A stretch of 64,000 nucleotides of DNA from Lachnospiraceae bacterium (lineage in GTDB: Bacteria > Bacillota > Clostridia > Lachnospirales > Lachnospiraceae): assembly GCA_017618075.1 (NCBI GenBank), contig JAFZUY010000053.1, positions 1-64,000 on the forward strand. The letters are read 5' to 3'. The notes beneath the pieces are model-generated. The model worked only from the letters and a program-made list of their open reading frames with translations, had not been told where the DNA came from and did no database searches. This document shows positions 34,558 through 44,000 of the stretch, piece after piece (the stretch's first letter is position 1; the number at the start of each line of letters is the position of its first letter). The position numbers and the translations under genes are program-made.

Positions 34558-36174
34558 TTAAAACATTTTGACATATTTATGAAGGGTATCTCTTACGGCG
34601 CCTTCTTTTAGCATTTCCTTAAACATATTTTCAATCTTGTCGGATAAGCCCGCATCGATTAGATTAATCGCAAAAATATTCTCGTTTGAAAGAATATCTT
34701 TTATCTGACCGTTATAAGTATTTACATCATTATATACTATTCCGGATAATTTTGTCTGCAAATCTTCAAGCTGCGGATCTGCGCTTACTTCCATTGTCTC
34801 GCCCTTATCGTTTACTCCTAAAAGATAGCGAAGCCACGCTGCTATCGCAAGAGGGATAAATGTTAAATCATTTACGTCTCTGTCGGGTGAATTGTAATAG
34901 GACTTGATCGTCTCGCCAAATCTGATGGGTATTTTCATACTTGTATCGGTTGCGATTCTCTGCGGCATATCGGGTATAAACATGTTAGGAAGTCTCTCTT
35001 CCACTACTTCATCGATAAACTTCTTCGGATCTATGATTCCGGGGTTAACGACTACGGGAAGACCTTCCTTGTAACCGATGTTCATTACAAGTTTCTTAAT
35101 GTCTTCATCCTGCATTTCTTTGGCGATGTGATTATATCCTAAAAGACACCCGAAAACAGCCATGGCTGTATGAAGAGGATTAAGGCATGTGGTAACTTTC
35201 ATCTTCTCTGTTTTATTTACTGTATCTCTGTCCGTAAAATAAACTCCTGCCTTTTCAAGGCTTGGACGGCCGTTTGGAAATCTGTCTTCGATTACCAGAT
35301 ACTCGGGGATTTCAGCATTTACGAAGGGTGCGATAAAAGTGTTTTTATCCGTTACGATTGCGGACATATTTTCAATGCCTTTGTCTTCAAGCATTTCTTC
35401 AATCGATTTCGCAGGTCTCGGAGTAATTTTATCTATCATGCTCCAGGGGAAGGATACTTTTTCCTCATCGGAAATATAGTCAATAAATTCCTTTGAAACA
35501 AAACCTTTCTTTGCCCACTCGTTTGCCATAAAAAGCACCGATGATTTTAATTTCTCACCATTATGCGAACAGTTATCCATGCTGCAGACTGCGATAGGAT
35601 ATGCGCCTGCGTTAAATCTTTCTAGAAGTAATGCAACAGTGATGCTCATAGCATGCTTTGCATTTGCAGGTCCTTCATTTATATCACTTACAACAACAGG
35701 TAATAAATCACCCTGCATATTTCTGAGTGAATAACCTTTTTCTGTGATTGTGTAGCTGATCATCTGGAGAGAAGGGTTTTTTACTGCTTTTACGAGTTTT
35801 TCTTTTTCTGCATCATCGGCGAAATTGCACTTAACCGCATCTGCTATCGATGCAATCACTCTCATGTCGGTATTGCCGTCCGCTTTTAAACCTACGGAAA
35901 GTGCAAGGTTGTCAAAAGGCACATAGATTTTATCTATCATGTCAAAATCAAATGTGTCCGCCGCAATTATACCTTTATCACTTAATCCTTCGTCCAAAAG
36001 TTTCTGCTGTAAAACCGCAATAAATCCTCTGAAAATATTACCCGCACCAAAATGAATCCACACAGGATTTTCCGCGGTATTTATTTTCATCTTTGCAATA
36101 TCAAAAGCCGGCATTTTGATTCCGGCTTTTTCCCAAATTTCTTTTTCTTTTATGCCTTTTAAAGTTAATTCCAT
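34558..36174 (-). CDS. uxuB: D-mannonate oxidoreductase (fructuronate reductase)
   Basis: 538-aa long-chain mannitol-dehydrogenase family enzyme that reduces D-fructuronate to D-mannonate with NADH. The N-terminal Rossmann region shows VWIHFGAGNIFRGF (about 36-50); the substrate domain has VCSMDNCSHNGEKLK, and K-rich downstream motifs typical of the family. It sits between the aldolase-kinase fusion and the CPBP gene, 3 nt after the former, in the same operon as uxuA. Confidence 0.9.
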   Translation of the reverse strand: MELTLKGIKEKEIWEKAGIKMPAFDIAKMKINTAENPVWIHFGAGNIFRGFIAVLQQKLLDEGLSDKGIIAADTFDFDMIDKIYVPFDNLALSVGLKADGNTDMRVIASIADAVKCNFADDAEKEKLVKAVKNPSLQMISYTITEKGYSLRNMQGDLLPVVVSDINEGPANAKHAMSITVALLLERFNAGAYPIAVCSMDNCSHNGEKLKSSVLFMANEWAKKGFVSKEFIDYISDEEKVSFPWSMIDKITPRPAKSIEEMLEDKGIENMSAIVTDKNTFIAPFVNAEIPEYLVIEDRFPNGRPSLEKAGVYFTDRDTVNKTEKMKVTTCLNPLHTAMAVFGCLLGYNHIAKEMQDEDIKKLVMNIGYKEGLPVVVNPGIIDPKKFIDEVVEERLPNMFIPDMPQRIATDTSMKIPIRFGETIKSYYNSPDRDVNDLTFIPLAIAAWLRYLLGVNDKGETMEVSADPQLEDLQTKLSGIVYNDVNTYNGQIKDILSNENIFAINLIDAGLSDKIENMFKEMLKEGAVRDTLHKYVKMF

Positions 36175-36177
36175 ATC

Positions 36178-37938
36178 CTACCTCTGAACTCTTCCCGAAG
36201 CATCGCCTTTTGCAAGTTTTTTAACTTCATCAACGGTAACAAAATTGTAGTCACCTTCAATCGAATGCTTTAAGCAGCTTGCGGCTACTGCAAATTCTAT
36301 AGCGTCTGCGGGAGTTTCGTTATGCATGAGTGAGTAGATAAGGCCTGCGCCGAATGAATCTCCGCCGCCGACACGGTCTACTATATGCACATTGTATTTC
36401 TTGCTGAAATAATAGTCGCTTCCGTCATAAAGCATTGCGCCCCATCTGTTGTCGCTAGCGGAAATTGATTCACGAAGTGTGATTGCAACATATGAAAAAC
36501 CGAATCTTTTCTTTAATTCATCCGCAACATATTTATATCCTTCGGAATTAATCTCACCTGCGGTAACATCTGTGTTTGCTGCCTTGATACCGAATACATC
36601 GTTTGCATCTTCCTCGTTGGAAATGCAGACATCCACGTACTGACAGAGCTTATTCATTACTTCGCCTGCTTTTTCTTTTGACCAGAGTTTGTTTCTGTAG
36701 TTAAGATCGCAACTTACAATGATGCCTTTTTCTTTTGCTTTTTTACACGCTAAAAGACATATTTCTGCCAACTCGTCCGAAAGCGCGGGAGTAATGCCCG
36801 TAAAATGAAACCATCCTGCACCGTCAAATATTTTATCCCAGTCAAAATCATCTTTAACTGTCTCGGCGATAGCCGAACCGGCACGATCATAGATTACTTT
36901 TGAAGGTCTCTGAGAAGCGCCTTTTTCAAGATAGTAAATACCTACTCTCTTTCCGCCTCTTACGATTAAAGATGTGTCAACTCCGTATTTTCTTAAGGAA
37001 TTAACAGCCATCTGACCAATTTCGTGCGAAGGAAGTTTGGTTACAAAAGAAGTATCAGCGCCGAAGTTTGCAAGAGAAATACTTACGTTTGCTTCACCGC
37101 CGCCGAATGTTGCTTCAAAAGAATCAGCCTGAACAAATCTTAAATATCCTTCGGGTGCCAGGCGGAGCATCAGTTCGCCGAAAGTAATAATCTTCTTGTC
37201 CGGTAAATTGGACAGATTGATTTTTTTATCAGATTTATTTTCAACTGAATCATCTACATCTTTTTTATCAAAAGGATATTCTATTGATTCGCTTAAAGAT
37301 GAATTGGATTTAATCTCTTCAATACCCTTTACAACATCTTTTGTAAGGTCTTTTATTTTTTCAAAATTGCCTTCTTTAATTGCCGCAGCATCGATCATAA
37401 AACTACCGCCGCACGCAATTACATTTTTAAGCTTGTAGTATGAATCCATATTTGCCATGGATATTCCGCCTGTAGGCATAAATGTCATCATGTTATAGGG
37501 CGCAGAAAGTGCCTTAAGCATCTTAACTCCGCCTGCAGCTTCTGCAGGGAAAAACTTAACCACATTAAGTCCGAATGAATATGCCTTGGCAACTTCGCTT
37601 GCAGTTGAAACTCCGGGTATAACGCAGATGCCCTTCTCCTGACAATAAGATACTACGTTCTCGTCAAATCCCGGACTTACGATAAATTCGGCACCGGCTT
37701 CAATTGCAAGGTCAACCTGCTTTGTATTTAAAACCGTACCCGCACCGACCAACATATCGGGATATGCTTCTTTCATTGCCTTAATGCAGAGGTTTGCACC
37801 TTCTCTCCTAAAAGTAACTTCAGCGCAGGGAAGTCCGCCCTCAACCAAAGCCTTTGCAAGAGGTATTGCATCAGCTACATTATCAAGAGCAATTACAGGT
37901 ATCATTTTACAGTTTTTGATTTTTTCGTATGTATTCAT
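36178..37938 (-). CDS. fused KDPG aldolase and 2-keto-3-deoxygluconate kinase
   Basis: 586-aa bifunctional protein combining two successive steps. Residues 1-210 are an Eda-type class I aldolase with the catalytic E40, R44 and Schiff-base lysine K128 (VVKFFPAEAAGG). A polar, Ser/Lys/Asp-rich linker spans about 211-248. Residues 249-580 are a PfkB-family KdgK with GGGEANVSISLANFGA and the catalytic aspartate motif GGGDSFGAGL. It would phosphorylate KDG and split KDPG to pyruvate and glyceraldehyde-3-phosphate. The reading frame is uninterrupted. It lies between uxuA and uxuB, 59 nt after uxuA with a hairpin in the gap. Confidence 0.92.
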   Translation of the reverse strand: MNTYEKIKNCKMIPVIALDNVADAIPLAKALVEGGLPCAEVTFRREGANLCIKAMKEAYPDMLVGAGTVLNTKQVDLAIEAGAEFIVSPGFDENVVSYCQEKGICVIPGVSTASEVAKAYSFGLNVVKFFPAEAAGGVKMLKALSAPYNMMTFMPTGGISMANMDSYYKLKNVIACGGSFMIDAAAIKEGNFEKIKDLTKDVVKGIEEIKSNSSLSESIEYPFDKKDVDDSVENKSDKKINLSNLPDKKIITFGELMLRLAPEGYLRFVQADSFEATFGGGEANVSISLANFGADTSFVTKLPSHEIGQMAVNSLRKYGVDTSLIVRGGKRVGIYYLEKGASQRPSKVIYDRAGSAIAETVKDDFDWDKIFDGAGWFHFTGITPALSDELAEICLLACKKAKEKGIIVSCDLNYRNKLWSKEKAGEVMNKLCQYVDVCISNEEDANDVFGIKAANTDVTAGEINSEGYKYVADELKKRFGFSYVAITLRESISASDNRWGAMLYDGSDYYFSKKYNVHIVDRVGGGDSFGAGLIYSLMHNETPADAIEFAVAASCLKHSIEGDYNFVTVDEVKKLAKGDASGRVQR

Positions 37939-37954
37939 ACAACCTTCTTTCGCA

Positions 37955-37986
37955 AGAAAAACCGGACGTTAATTTCCGGTCTTTCT
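37955..37986 (-). terminator. intra-operon hairpin between uxuA and the aldolase-kinase
   Basis: 12-bp stem with one G-T pair, 8-nt loop; on the minus strand the 3' arm is TCCGGTTTTTCT, so a U-tract is part of the stem. It starts about 12 nt after the uxuA stop. It probably works as a partial terminator or mRNA end protector that sets uxuA above the next genes. Confidence 0.6.
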
Positions 37987-37997
37987 CATAAAGCAAT

Positions 37998-39068
37998 TTA
38001 TTGTTTTGAATTTTTCTCAATAGCTTCCCAGAGTCCCTGAAGATACATGGCTCCGAGTGCCCTGTCATAAAGTCCGTAGCCGGGCATCGCTTTTTCACCC
38101 CAGATCATTCTTCCGTGATCGGGTCTCATTATTCCGTCAAATCCGATATCATACAACGCTTTCATTATCGCATACATATCGAAATCTCCGTCGCTTGACA
38201 AATGCGCCGCCTCTTCGAAATTCGTGGGTGAAATAAACTTAAGATTTCTTACATGTGCGAAATGAATTCTGCCTTTTAATGCATGAATCGTATCAACTAT
38301 ATCGTTGCTTAAACTTGTTCCGTAAGAACCTGTACAGAATGTAATTCCGTTGTGTACGTTATCAACGGCATTTAAAAGTTTTATGAGCTGGTCTTTGTTC
38401 GTTACTATTCTTGAAAGACCAAATACACTCCATGCGGGATCGTCCGGATGAATTGCCATGTTAATATCGTACTTGTCACATACAGGCATAATGGCTTTTA
38501 GGAAATATACAAGATTGTCGAAAAGCTTGTCGGCATCGATATCTTTGTATAATTCAAACAGTTCTTTTACCTGAGCCATACGCTCGGGTTCCCAGCCGGG
38601 AAGAACAAATCCGTTGCAGCAGTCTTTAAGCGAATCAAACATTTCCGAAGGATTAATCTTATCCACCGCATCCTGTGTATATGCCATAACTGTTGAGCCG
38701 TCTTCGCGCACTCTCGCAAGTTCGGTTCTCGTCCAGTCAAACACGGGCATAAAATTGTAGCATACGGTATGTATGTCTTCTTCACCCAAATATGTAAGCG
38801 TCCTGATATAATTGTCTATGTATTTATCTCTATCGCTCGCACCTACTTTAATTGCATCACAGACATTTACGGATTCTATTCCAAGGATTTTTAATCCGTT
38901 GTCTTCTACTTCTTTTTTCAGGGAGCGAATTTCTTCCTTATTCCATTCTTCGCCGGGCACGGTATCGTATAATGTGGTAATTACTCCTTTTACGCCCGGA
39001 ATCTGTCTGATTTGGGGCAAAGTTACACTGTCGAACTTTGAGCCAAACCATCTAAATGTCATTTCCAT
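37998..39068 (-). CDS. uxuA: mannonate dehydratase
   Basis: 356-aa metal-dependent TIM-barrel enzyme converting D-mannonate to 2-keto-3-deoxygluconate. Family features include MTFRWFG at the start, GVKGVITTLYD, the FHDWDW-like region VFDWTR, MAIHPDDPAWSVFGLSR (metal site), and RPDHGRMIWGE near the C-terminus. Length is normal. It is the first gene behind its own promoter in the uxuA-[eda-kdgK]-uxuB-CPBP-deaminase run. Confidence 0.95.
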   Translation of the reverse strand: MEMTFRWFGSKFDSVTLPQIRQIPGVKGVITTLYDTVPGEEWNKEEIRSLKKEVEDNGLKILGIESVNVCDAIKVGASDRDKYIDNYIRTLTYLGEEDIHTVCYNFMPVFDWTRTELARVREDGSTVMAYTQDAVDKINPSEMFDSLKDCCNGFVLPGWEPERMAQVKELFELYKDIDADKLFDNLVYFLKAIMPVCDKYDINMAIHPDDPAWSVFGLSRIVTNKDQLIKLLNAVDNVHNGITFCTGSYGTSLSNDIVDTIHALKGRIHFAHVRNLKFISPTNFEEAAHLSSDGDFDMYAIMKALYDIGFDGIMRPDHGRMIWGEKAMPGYGLYDRALGAMYLQGLWEAIEKNSKQ

Positions 39069-39125
39069 TTCTCAAATCTCTTTTCCTATTTTTAGGGATT
39101 GTTCCTTCAAAAAACACTAACTTTT

Positions 39126-39154
39126 ATCATATAACATTCTGCCCTAAAAATCAA
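39126..39154 (-). promoter_or_regulatory. uxuA promoter
   Basis: Reading minus: -35 TTGATT (39149-39154), 17-bp spacer, -10 TATGAT (39126-39131), about 57 nt before the start. No copy of the palindrome at 43127 is visible here. Confidence 0.7.
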
Positions 39155-39194
39155 TTTCACAAAGAGTCTTATTAGTTTCGTTTTTCTAATGTTT

Positions 39195-39241
39195 TGTGCA
39201 TGCAGAGGGGACTAAGCCCCCCTGCTGCACAATAGGGTTTC
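39195..39241 (-). terminator. very stable hairpin after the solute-binding protein gene
   Basis: TGTGCA/TGCACA plus GCAGGGGG/CCCCTCTGC make a stem of about 14 bp with one bulged A and one G-T pair, 10 nt after the stop. No U-tract follows (AAAACATT), so it more likely protects the 3' end of the abundant binding-protein mRNA than terminates efficiently. Confidence 0.6.
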
Positions 39242-39250
39242 GGGAAATAA

Positions 39251-41017
39251 TTATCTCTTGTTAATTTCGTTGTAAAGATTTACAAGATTCTGTGCGTTTG
39301 CATCGTCACATGCCTTAAGGTAGTTATCCCATTCAGCATCGATGTCTTTCTTACCTGTTACGAAGTTAAGTGTCCAGGTGTTGATTGTATCTACCAAAGG
39401 AGTCTTCCAAAGGTTGATCTGCTCGTTCTCGTCTGCTGTTGAAGCAAGAGCGGGATTAAGAGGTCTGATATCTCTGTACTGAGAAATTCTCTTTGAGAAA
39501 TCCTGAAGTGCGGGTGTTAAGTTGTCATCTCTCTGATCTACTCTGTGTGCATACCAGAAGTTACCGCCTGCATAACCGTACTCAAGTCTCATATCCTTGT
39601 TGTCGGAATCATCATCGGGTGTGGGATCTGCGTAGCCTAAGCCTGAGCAGTACCAGCCGTCTGCAAGAACTTTCTGACCGTCAACAACATTGTATGTTTC
39701 ACCTTCAACACCCCATTTAATGAGATCGTAAGCTTCGTCTGAGTAGAATAACCAGTCAACGAATCTTAACATCTTGATGAAGTCTTCTTCGCCGAGATCG
39801 TCGTATGCGTTCTTGGAAATCATAACACCGTTTTCAAGTCTGGAGTTTTCTGCCATGTAGTTGTTAAGTCCCTTAGGAGTTACCATGAGGTATGTCTCAT
39901 ATGTCTTTCCTTCAGAACCGATACCTGTTTCAAGGCCTGCGTTGAATGCAGCAACCTGACCACGGTTAACTGACATGATAGCTGTTTCACCACGGAAGAA
40001 CTTGTTTGTAGCAACTGAGTCATCCTGTGTGAATGTTTCGGGATCAAGGATTCCGCCCTTAACGAACTTGTTAGCTGTCTTAACAAATTCCTTGTAATCT
40101 TCTGTTGTAGAAGAAAGGAACCATTCCTGCTTGTCCTGATCGTACTGGATACAATCTGCTACAGCCCAACCTGAAGCTACATTGTATGAGAAGCCCATAA
40201 TCTTAAGAAGGTTACCGCCTGAACCCTGTCCGGATTCCTGGCCGCACCAGAGGTCTGACCAGATGTAGTCAGATTCTGAGCACATTCCTTCTTCTACCAT
40301 GTAAGCTTTAACTTTAACTAATGCATCATATAAATCATCGTATGTCATATCTTTTTCAAGTGAAGCGATATCAACGCCTGCGCCGTCAAAGAGGTCTTTT
40401 CTGATGATGAAGAAATAATCCTGGTTAGGTGATTCATGCATACCGGGAAGTCTGTAGAAGTTGCCGTCGTTACGTGTGATTGTATCAAGGTCGGGCTGCA
40501 TATTGTAATCTTCAACAAACTTTGTGAAATTAGGCATGAACTGAGTCCACTTGGAAACGGGAACAATAGCGCCGCCGTCTACGAATCTGGATTCATCATA
40601 TGTCTTGGGGATGATGTAAGGCGCATCACCTGCATTGATTGAAAGAGCAATCTTGTCATTGTAGTCGCCTGAGTCGATGCTTGTAAGATCAAGAGTAACG
40701 TTTGTTCTAAGTCTGATCTGTTCAAACACACCTTCTGTCTTCCACTGATCTGTCATGGGATACCATGAAGCATCTGAGAATGACATTGAATATGTCACAG
40801 GTTCGTCTGACCAGAAATGCTCGCCGTATGTATAATCGAGTTCTTCAACCGGTTCTACTACGGTGCCTTCTTCTGTAGTCGAAACAGTGTTGTTTTCAAC
40901 CGCTGTCTGACTGGGTGCCGGTTCCTCCTGTTTGGAGCCGTTGCCGTTAGTACATGCTGTAAGAGATGCTGCTACCATACTTACTGCAAGCGCTGTACTT
41001 AAGAGCTGTTTTTTCAT
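39251..41017 (-). CDS. extracellular solute-binding lipoprotein of a carbohydrate ABC importer
   Basis: 588-aa LplA/YtcQ-type binding protein. It has a signal peptide with lipobox LTAC (lipid-modified C22), a Ser/Thr/Glu-rich linker (about 25-60), then a large type of carbohydrate-binding fold (about 75-588). The two permeases directly upstream are its partners; as usual for this class, the ATPase is absent and probably shared (MsmX-like). In the aldouronate clusters of Paenibacillus the same LplA-LplB-YtcP trio imports methylglucuronoxylotriose, which fits the uronate genes here. Strong AAGGAGG start signal. Confidence 0.9.
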   Translation of the reverse strand: MKKQLLSTALAVSMVAASLTACTNGNGSKQEEPAPSQTAVENNTVSTTEEGTVVEPVEELDYTYGEHFWSDEPVTYSMSFSDASWYPMTDQWKTEGVFEQIRLRTNVTLDLTSIDSGDYNDKIALSINAGDAPYIIPKTYDESRFVDGGAIVPVSKWTQFMPNFTKFVEDYNMQPDLDTITRNDGNFYRLPGMHESPNQDYFFIIRKDLFDGAGVDIASLEKDMTYDDLYDALVKVKAYMVEEGMCSESDYIWSDLWCGQESGQGSGGNLLKIMGFSYNVASGWAVADCIQYDQDKQEWFLSSTTEDYKEFVKTANKFVKGGILDPETFTQDDSVATNKFFRGETAIMSVNRGQVAAFNAGLETGIGSEGKTYETYLMVTPKGLNNYMAENSRLENGVMISKNAYDDLGEEDFIKMLRFVDWLFYSDEAYDLIKWGVEGETYNVVDGQKVLADGWYCSGLGYADPTPDDDSDNKDMRLEYGYAGGNFWYAHRVDQRDDNLTPALQDFSKRISQYRDIRPLNPALASTADENEQINLWKTPLVDTINTWTLNFVTGKKDIDAEWDNYLKACDDANAQNLVNLYNEINKR

Positions 41018-41092
41018 TTTGTTTCCTCCTTTTTAAAACATGGATTATTCTCCCCCATAGAGAACTAACCCGTTTATGTACATTTTTATAAT

Positions 41093-42055
41093 TTATCCCT
41101 TAACACCGCCAAGCATCATTCCCTGAACGAAATACTTCTGGATAAAGGGGTAAACACATATGATAGGTACTGCCATCAAAACCATCGAACATGATTTGAT
41201 GTTTGCCGCAATCTGCATGTTTTCCTGTGATGCGGCGCCGGGATCCGCACTTGTTGCGGCTCCGATAATAATCTGGCGAAGGTGGTATGCAACGGGCCAT
41301 TTGCTTCTGTCTTCCAGATAAAGGAAAGCGTTAAACCAGTTGCTCCAGTAACCTGCCATGTAGAAAAGAACCATCGTTGCGATAATCGGCTTTGAATTCG
41401 GAATAACTATCCTGAAGAACACTCCGTATTTCGAAAGACCGTCTATCTCGCCCGCTTCCTCTAATTCGTGAGGAAAACTTGCGAAGAATGATTTCATTAA
41501 AAGCACATAGTATGTACCGATCAGACCGGGAAGGATAAAAGAGAAAATCGTGTTTCGAAGTCCAAGCGAGGTCATTAAGATGTAGTTAGGAATAAGTCCG
41601 CCTCCGAAATACATCGTAAAAATAATGAACGGTACGAAAAACTTGTTTAATCTAAGCTGCGGCTTTGATAAAGGATACGCAAGCATCGATGAGAAAAGCA
41701 CCGAGAAAAACGTTCCGAAAACCGCGTAAAGAATAGTGTTTTTGTAGTATCCCAAGAAATCACCTTTGGATAACACCGACTTGTATGTCGTTAAGTTAAA
41801 ATCCACAGGAATGATTTTTACCTGACCTTTTATGATCGCTGCTTCAGACGAGAACGACTGTGCAACCAGGTAAAGGAAGGGATAAAGCGTAGCAGCGCAG
41901 ATGAGTACCATTATGATTACATTGATAACCTGAAATACTCTGTACTGCCAGGACTCTTTTACCTTTATGCCTTTTTTAAGCTTTTTGATTCTTAATTTTT
42001 CTTCACTGATTCTGTTTTTTTCTTCTTCAGTCAGTTGTATTTTTTCTTCTGCCAT
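41093..42055 (-). CDS. carbohydrate ABC transporter permease (YtcP/LplC type)
   Basis: 320-aa inner-membrane permease with six hydrophobic helices and the EAA loop (ELEEAGEIDGLSKYGVFFRIVIPNSKP in part) that docks the ATPase. An unusual charged N-terminal extension (about 1-45, Lys/Glu-rich) precedes the first helix. The start at 42055 is set by AAGGAGGGTG; a longer reading would overlap the upstream permease. It ends 75 nt before the binding-protein gene. Confidence 0.9.
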   Translation of the reverse strand: MAEEKIQLTEEEKNRISEEKLRIKKLKKGIKVKESWQYRVFQVINVIIMVLICAATLYPFLYLVAQSFSSEAAIIKGQVKIIPVDFNLTTYKSVLSKGDFLGYYKNTILYAVFGTFFSVLFSSMLAYPLSKPQLRLNKFFVPFIIFTMYFGGGLIPNYILMTSLGLRNTIFSFILPGLIGTYYVLLMKSFFASFPHELEEAGEIDGLSKYGVFFRIVIPNSKPIIATMVLFYMAGYWSNWFNAFLYLEDRSKWPVAYHLRQIIIGAATSADPGAASQENMQIAANIKSCSMVLMAVPIICVYPFIQKYFVQGMMLGGVKG

Positions 42056-42065
42056 GACACCCTCC

Positions 42066-43076
42066 TTACCAAAGTGATTCGCCGGCAACTTTTTTAGAAG
42101 TAAAGTTTGCTACGGTCAAAAGAATCAGATTCAGAAGTCCTTCAAACAAACCAACCGCTGTCGCGTACGAATAGTTTCCTGAATAAACACCCATTCGGTA
42201 AACGTATGTCGATACAATGTCGGATGTTTCGTATGTCATAGGATTGTAAAGAAGGAATACTTTTTCAAAAGCTGCGCCCGATCCTACCATTCCGCCGATA
42301 TCAAGGATTAAAAGTGTGGTAATTGTAGGAAGGATGCAGGGAATTGTTATGTGCAGTACCTGCTGGAAATGTGTTGCGCCGTCAACCTTGGCCGCTTCGT
42401 AAAGCTCGGGGTTGATACCTGCAATGGCTGCGAGGTAAAGGATACTTCCCCACCCCAGGCCCTGCCATATTCCGCTGGCAACGAATATGGTAGGGAACCA
42501 TTCGGGTAATGCAATGAATTCTATGGCTTGCTGTCCTATCGATACCAAAAATGAATTTATAGGCCCGCTGGTTGACAAGACTTCCTTTATCATTCCGGCT
42601 ACAATAACCATCGAGATAAAGTGAGGGAGGTAAGATACCGTCTGAACAAACTTTTTCCAAGGAAGCCATTTGATTTCATTAAGCAGCAGTGCAAAGATAA
42701 GTGTGAGCGGAAATCTGACTACCAGATATGAGAAGTTAAGTATAAGCGTATTTCCGAATGCTCTTCTGAAAGCAGGGTCGCCTAAAAACTGTCTGAAGTA
42801 TTTAAAGCCCGACCACTGTGATCCGAAAATGTTACCGCCTGCCGAATACTTTCTGAAAGCGATGATGTTACCAAACATAGGTATGTATCTGAAAACTACG
42901 TAGTAAACAACCGGAATAATTAAGAACGTGTAAAGGATCCAGTTCTTTTTCATGTGTCTCCAGAATCCGTCGCCAGAGTTCTTTTTAGGTTTGTTGTCTG
43001 AGGATTCGTTTTCACTGAGAGCTGTTGTTTCTTCTATGCTCTCCGTTACTTCGATTTTGGAATCTTCGTTCGTCAT
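42066..43076 (-). CDS. carbohydrate ABC transporter permease (LplB type)
   Basis: 336-aa permease with six membrane helices after a Ser/Glu/Asn-rich N-terminal extension (about 1-38). The EAA motif region ELYEAAKVDGATHFQQVLHITIP (in part) is clear. It is the first gene of the importer unit, downstream of a palindromic candidate operator, and pairs with the YtcP-type permease 10 nt after it. Confidence 0.92.
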   Translation of the reverse strand: MTNEDSKIEVTESIEETTALSENESSDNKPKKNSGDGFWRHMKKNWILYTFLIIPVVYYVVFRYIPMFGNIIAFRKYSAGGNIFGSQWSGFKYFRQFLGDPAFRRAFGNTLILNFSYLVVRFPLTLIFALLLNEIKWLPWKKFVQTVSYLPHFISMVIVAGMIKEVLSTSGPINSFLVSIGQQAIEFIALPEWFPTIFVASGIWQGLGWGSILYLAAIAGINPELYEAAKVDGATHFQQVLHITIPCILPTITTLLILDIGGMVGSGAAFEKVFLLYNPMTYETSDIVSTYVYRMGVYSGNYSYATAVGLFEGLLNLILLTVANFTSKKVAGESLW

Positions 43077-43126
43077 ATCAGCCTCCGAATGACCATTGTA
43101 TTTTTGTATTTTTGTCTGCTAATATT

Positions 43127-43138
43127 CTTGTATACAAG
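43127..43138. promoter_or_regulatory. candidate GntR (UxuR-type) operator
   Basis: A perfect 12-bp palindrome CTTGTATACAAG lies just downstream of a -10 like CATAAT (43142-43147, minus) in the promoter region of the importer genes. TTGTATACAA-like palindromes are the usual target type of FadR-subfamily GntR regulators, one of which is encoded next door (43319). Confidence 0.65.
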
Positions 43139-43264
43139 TATATTATGCCATCTTTTTGTACTTTTTCTATTAGCAGAATCAATATATCTGAAAAACTTTT
43201 TTGTTGAATATGTACAAAAAATGATTTATGTAAACCCTTTGTCCATCAATATTGAACAAAAGGC

Positions 43265-43293
43265 AATAAAAAAATCGCCCTCTCGGACGATTT
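43265..43293 (-). terminator. terminator of the gntR-type gene
   Basis: Stem AAATCGtCC/GGgCGATTT with a GAGA loop, 26 nt after the stop, followed by a run of seven T on the minus strand. It insulates the importer operon from the regulator transcript. Confidence 0.85.
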
Positions 43294-43318
43294 CTTCTTT
43301 TATGATAAAAATCTTTAT

Positions 43319-43996
43319 TTAATGTTTGTAATATTCCGGATATGCTTTCTTGATTTCCTCTTTGTCTATATCATATCTGGATAAATGTTTCTTAATCAGT
43401 CTTTTGACTTCTTCTTTGTCTTTGTTTCTGATGGCTTCCATGATGAGTCTGTGATCGTTTACGATTTTGTTATCCTTAACCGTAATAAGCGAAAGTGCTC
43501 TAACTCTGTCGTAATGAATCATCATTCCGGCCTTCATTGCGTAAGTTCTTTCCTTGTTGGCCATCACATAAATCATTTTGTGGAACTCATTGTCGAGTTC
43601 GAAGATTTTACCCTGGATATTATTCTCAAGATAAAACTCCTGAAGCTTAACATTTGCTTCAAGATTCATGATGTCTTCGGGAGAAGCGACATCACATGCG
43701 ATTTCCGCTACCGATACATCGAGCACTTCTCTGATAAATCTTGATTCCTCTACGAGGTCGGGATCGATTAACGCAACCATGCTGCCCCTCTGAGGATATG
43801 TCTCTATTACATTTGAATGATTAAGGTCTATTAAAGCCTCGCGAAGCGGTGTTCTGCTGACTCCTATCTCGTTGGCGAGCTCTGTCTCACTTAAGAACTG
43901 ACCGGGTTTTAATTCAAGCGAAATAATGTTAGTACATAAAAACCGCGAAGCATAATCTCTCGTGGACTCACCTGCGAGTTTTTCGACTTTGATCAT
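43319..43996 (-). CDS. GntR family regulator (FadR/FCD subfamily, uronate-type)
   Basis: 225-aa DNA-binding protein. The winged helix is at residues 8-75 (FLSETELANEIGVSRTPLREALIDL is the HTH), the FCD effector domain follows (about 80-215), with metal-binding His/Asp positions in ELDNEFHKMIYVMA and DHRLIMEAI. UxuR/ExuR-like members respond to glucuronate or fructuronate. Its location between the esterase (4 nt upstream) and the importer supports local control of the uronate locus. Confidence 0.85.
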   Translation of the reverse strand: MIKVEKLAGESTRDYASRFLCTNIISLELKPGQFLSETELANEIGVSRTPLREALIDLNHSNVIETYPQRGSMVALIDPDLVEESRFIREVLDVSVAEIACDVASPEDIMNLEANVKLQEFYLENNIQGKIFELDNEFHKMIYVMANKERTYAMKAGMMIHYDRVRALSLITVKDNKIVNDHRLIMEAIRNKDKEEVKRLIKKHLSRYDIDKEEIKKAYPEYYKH

Positions 43997-44000
43997 AGTT

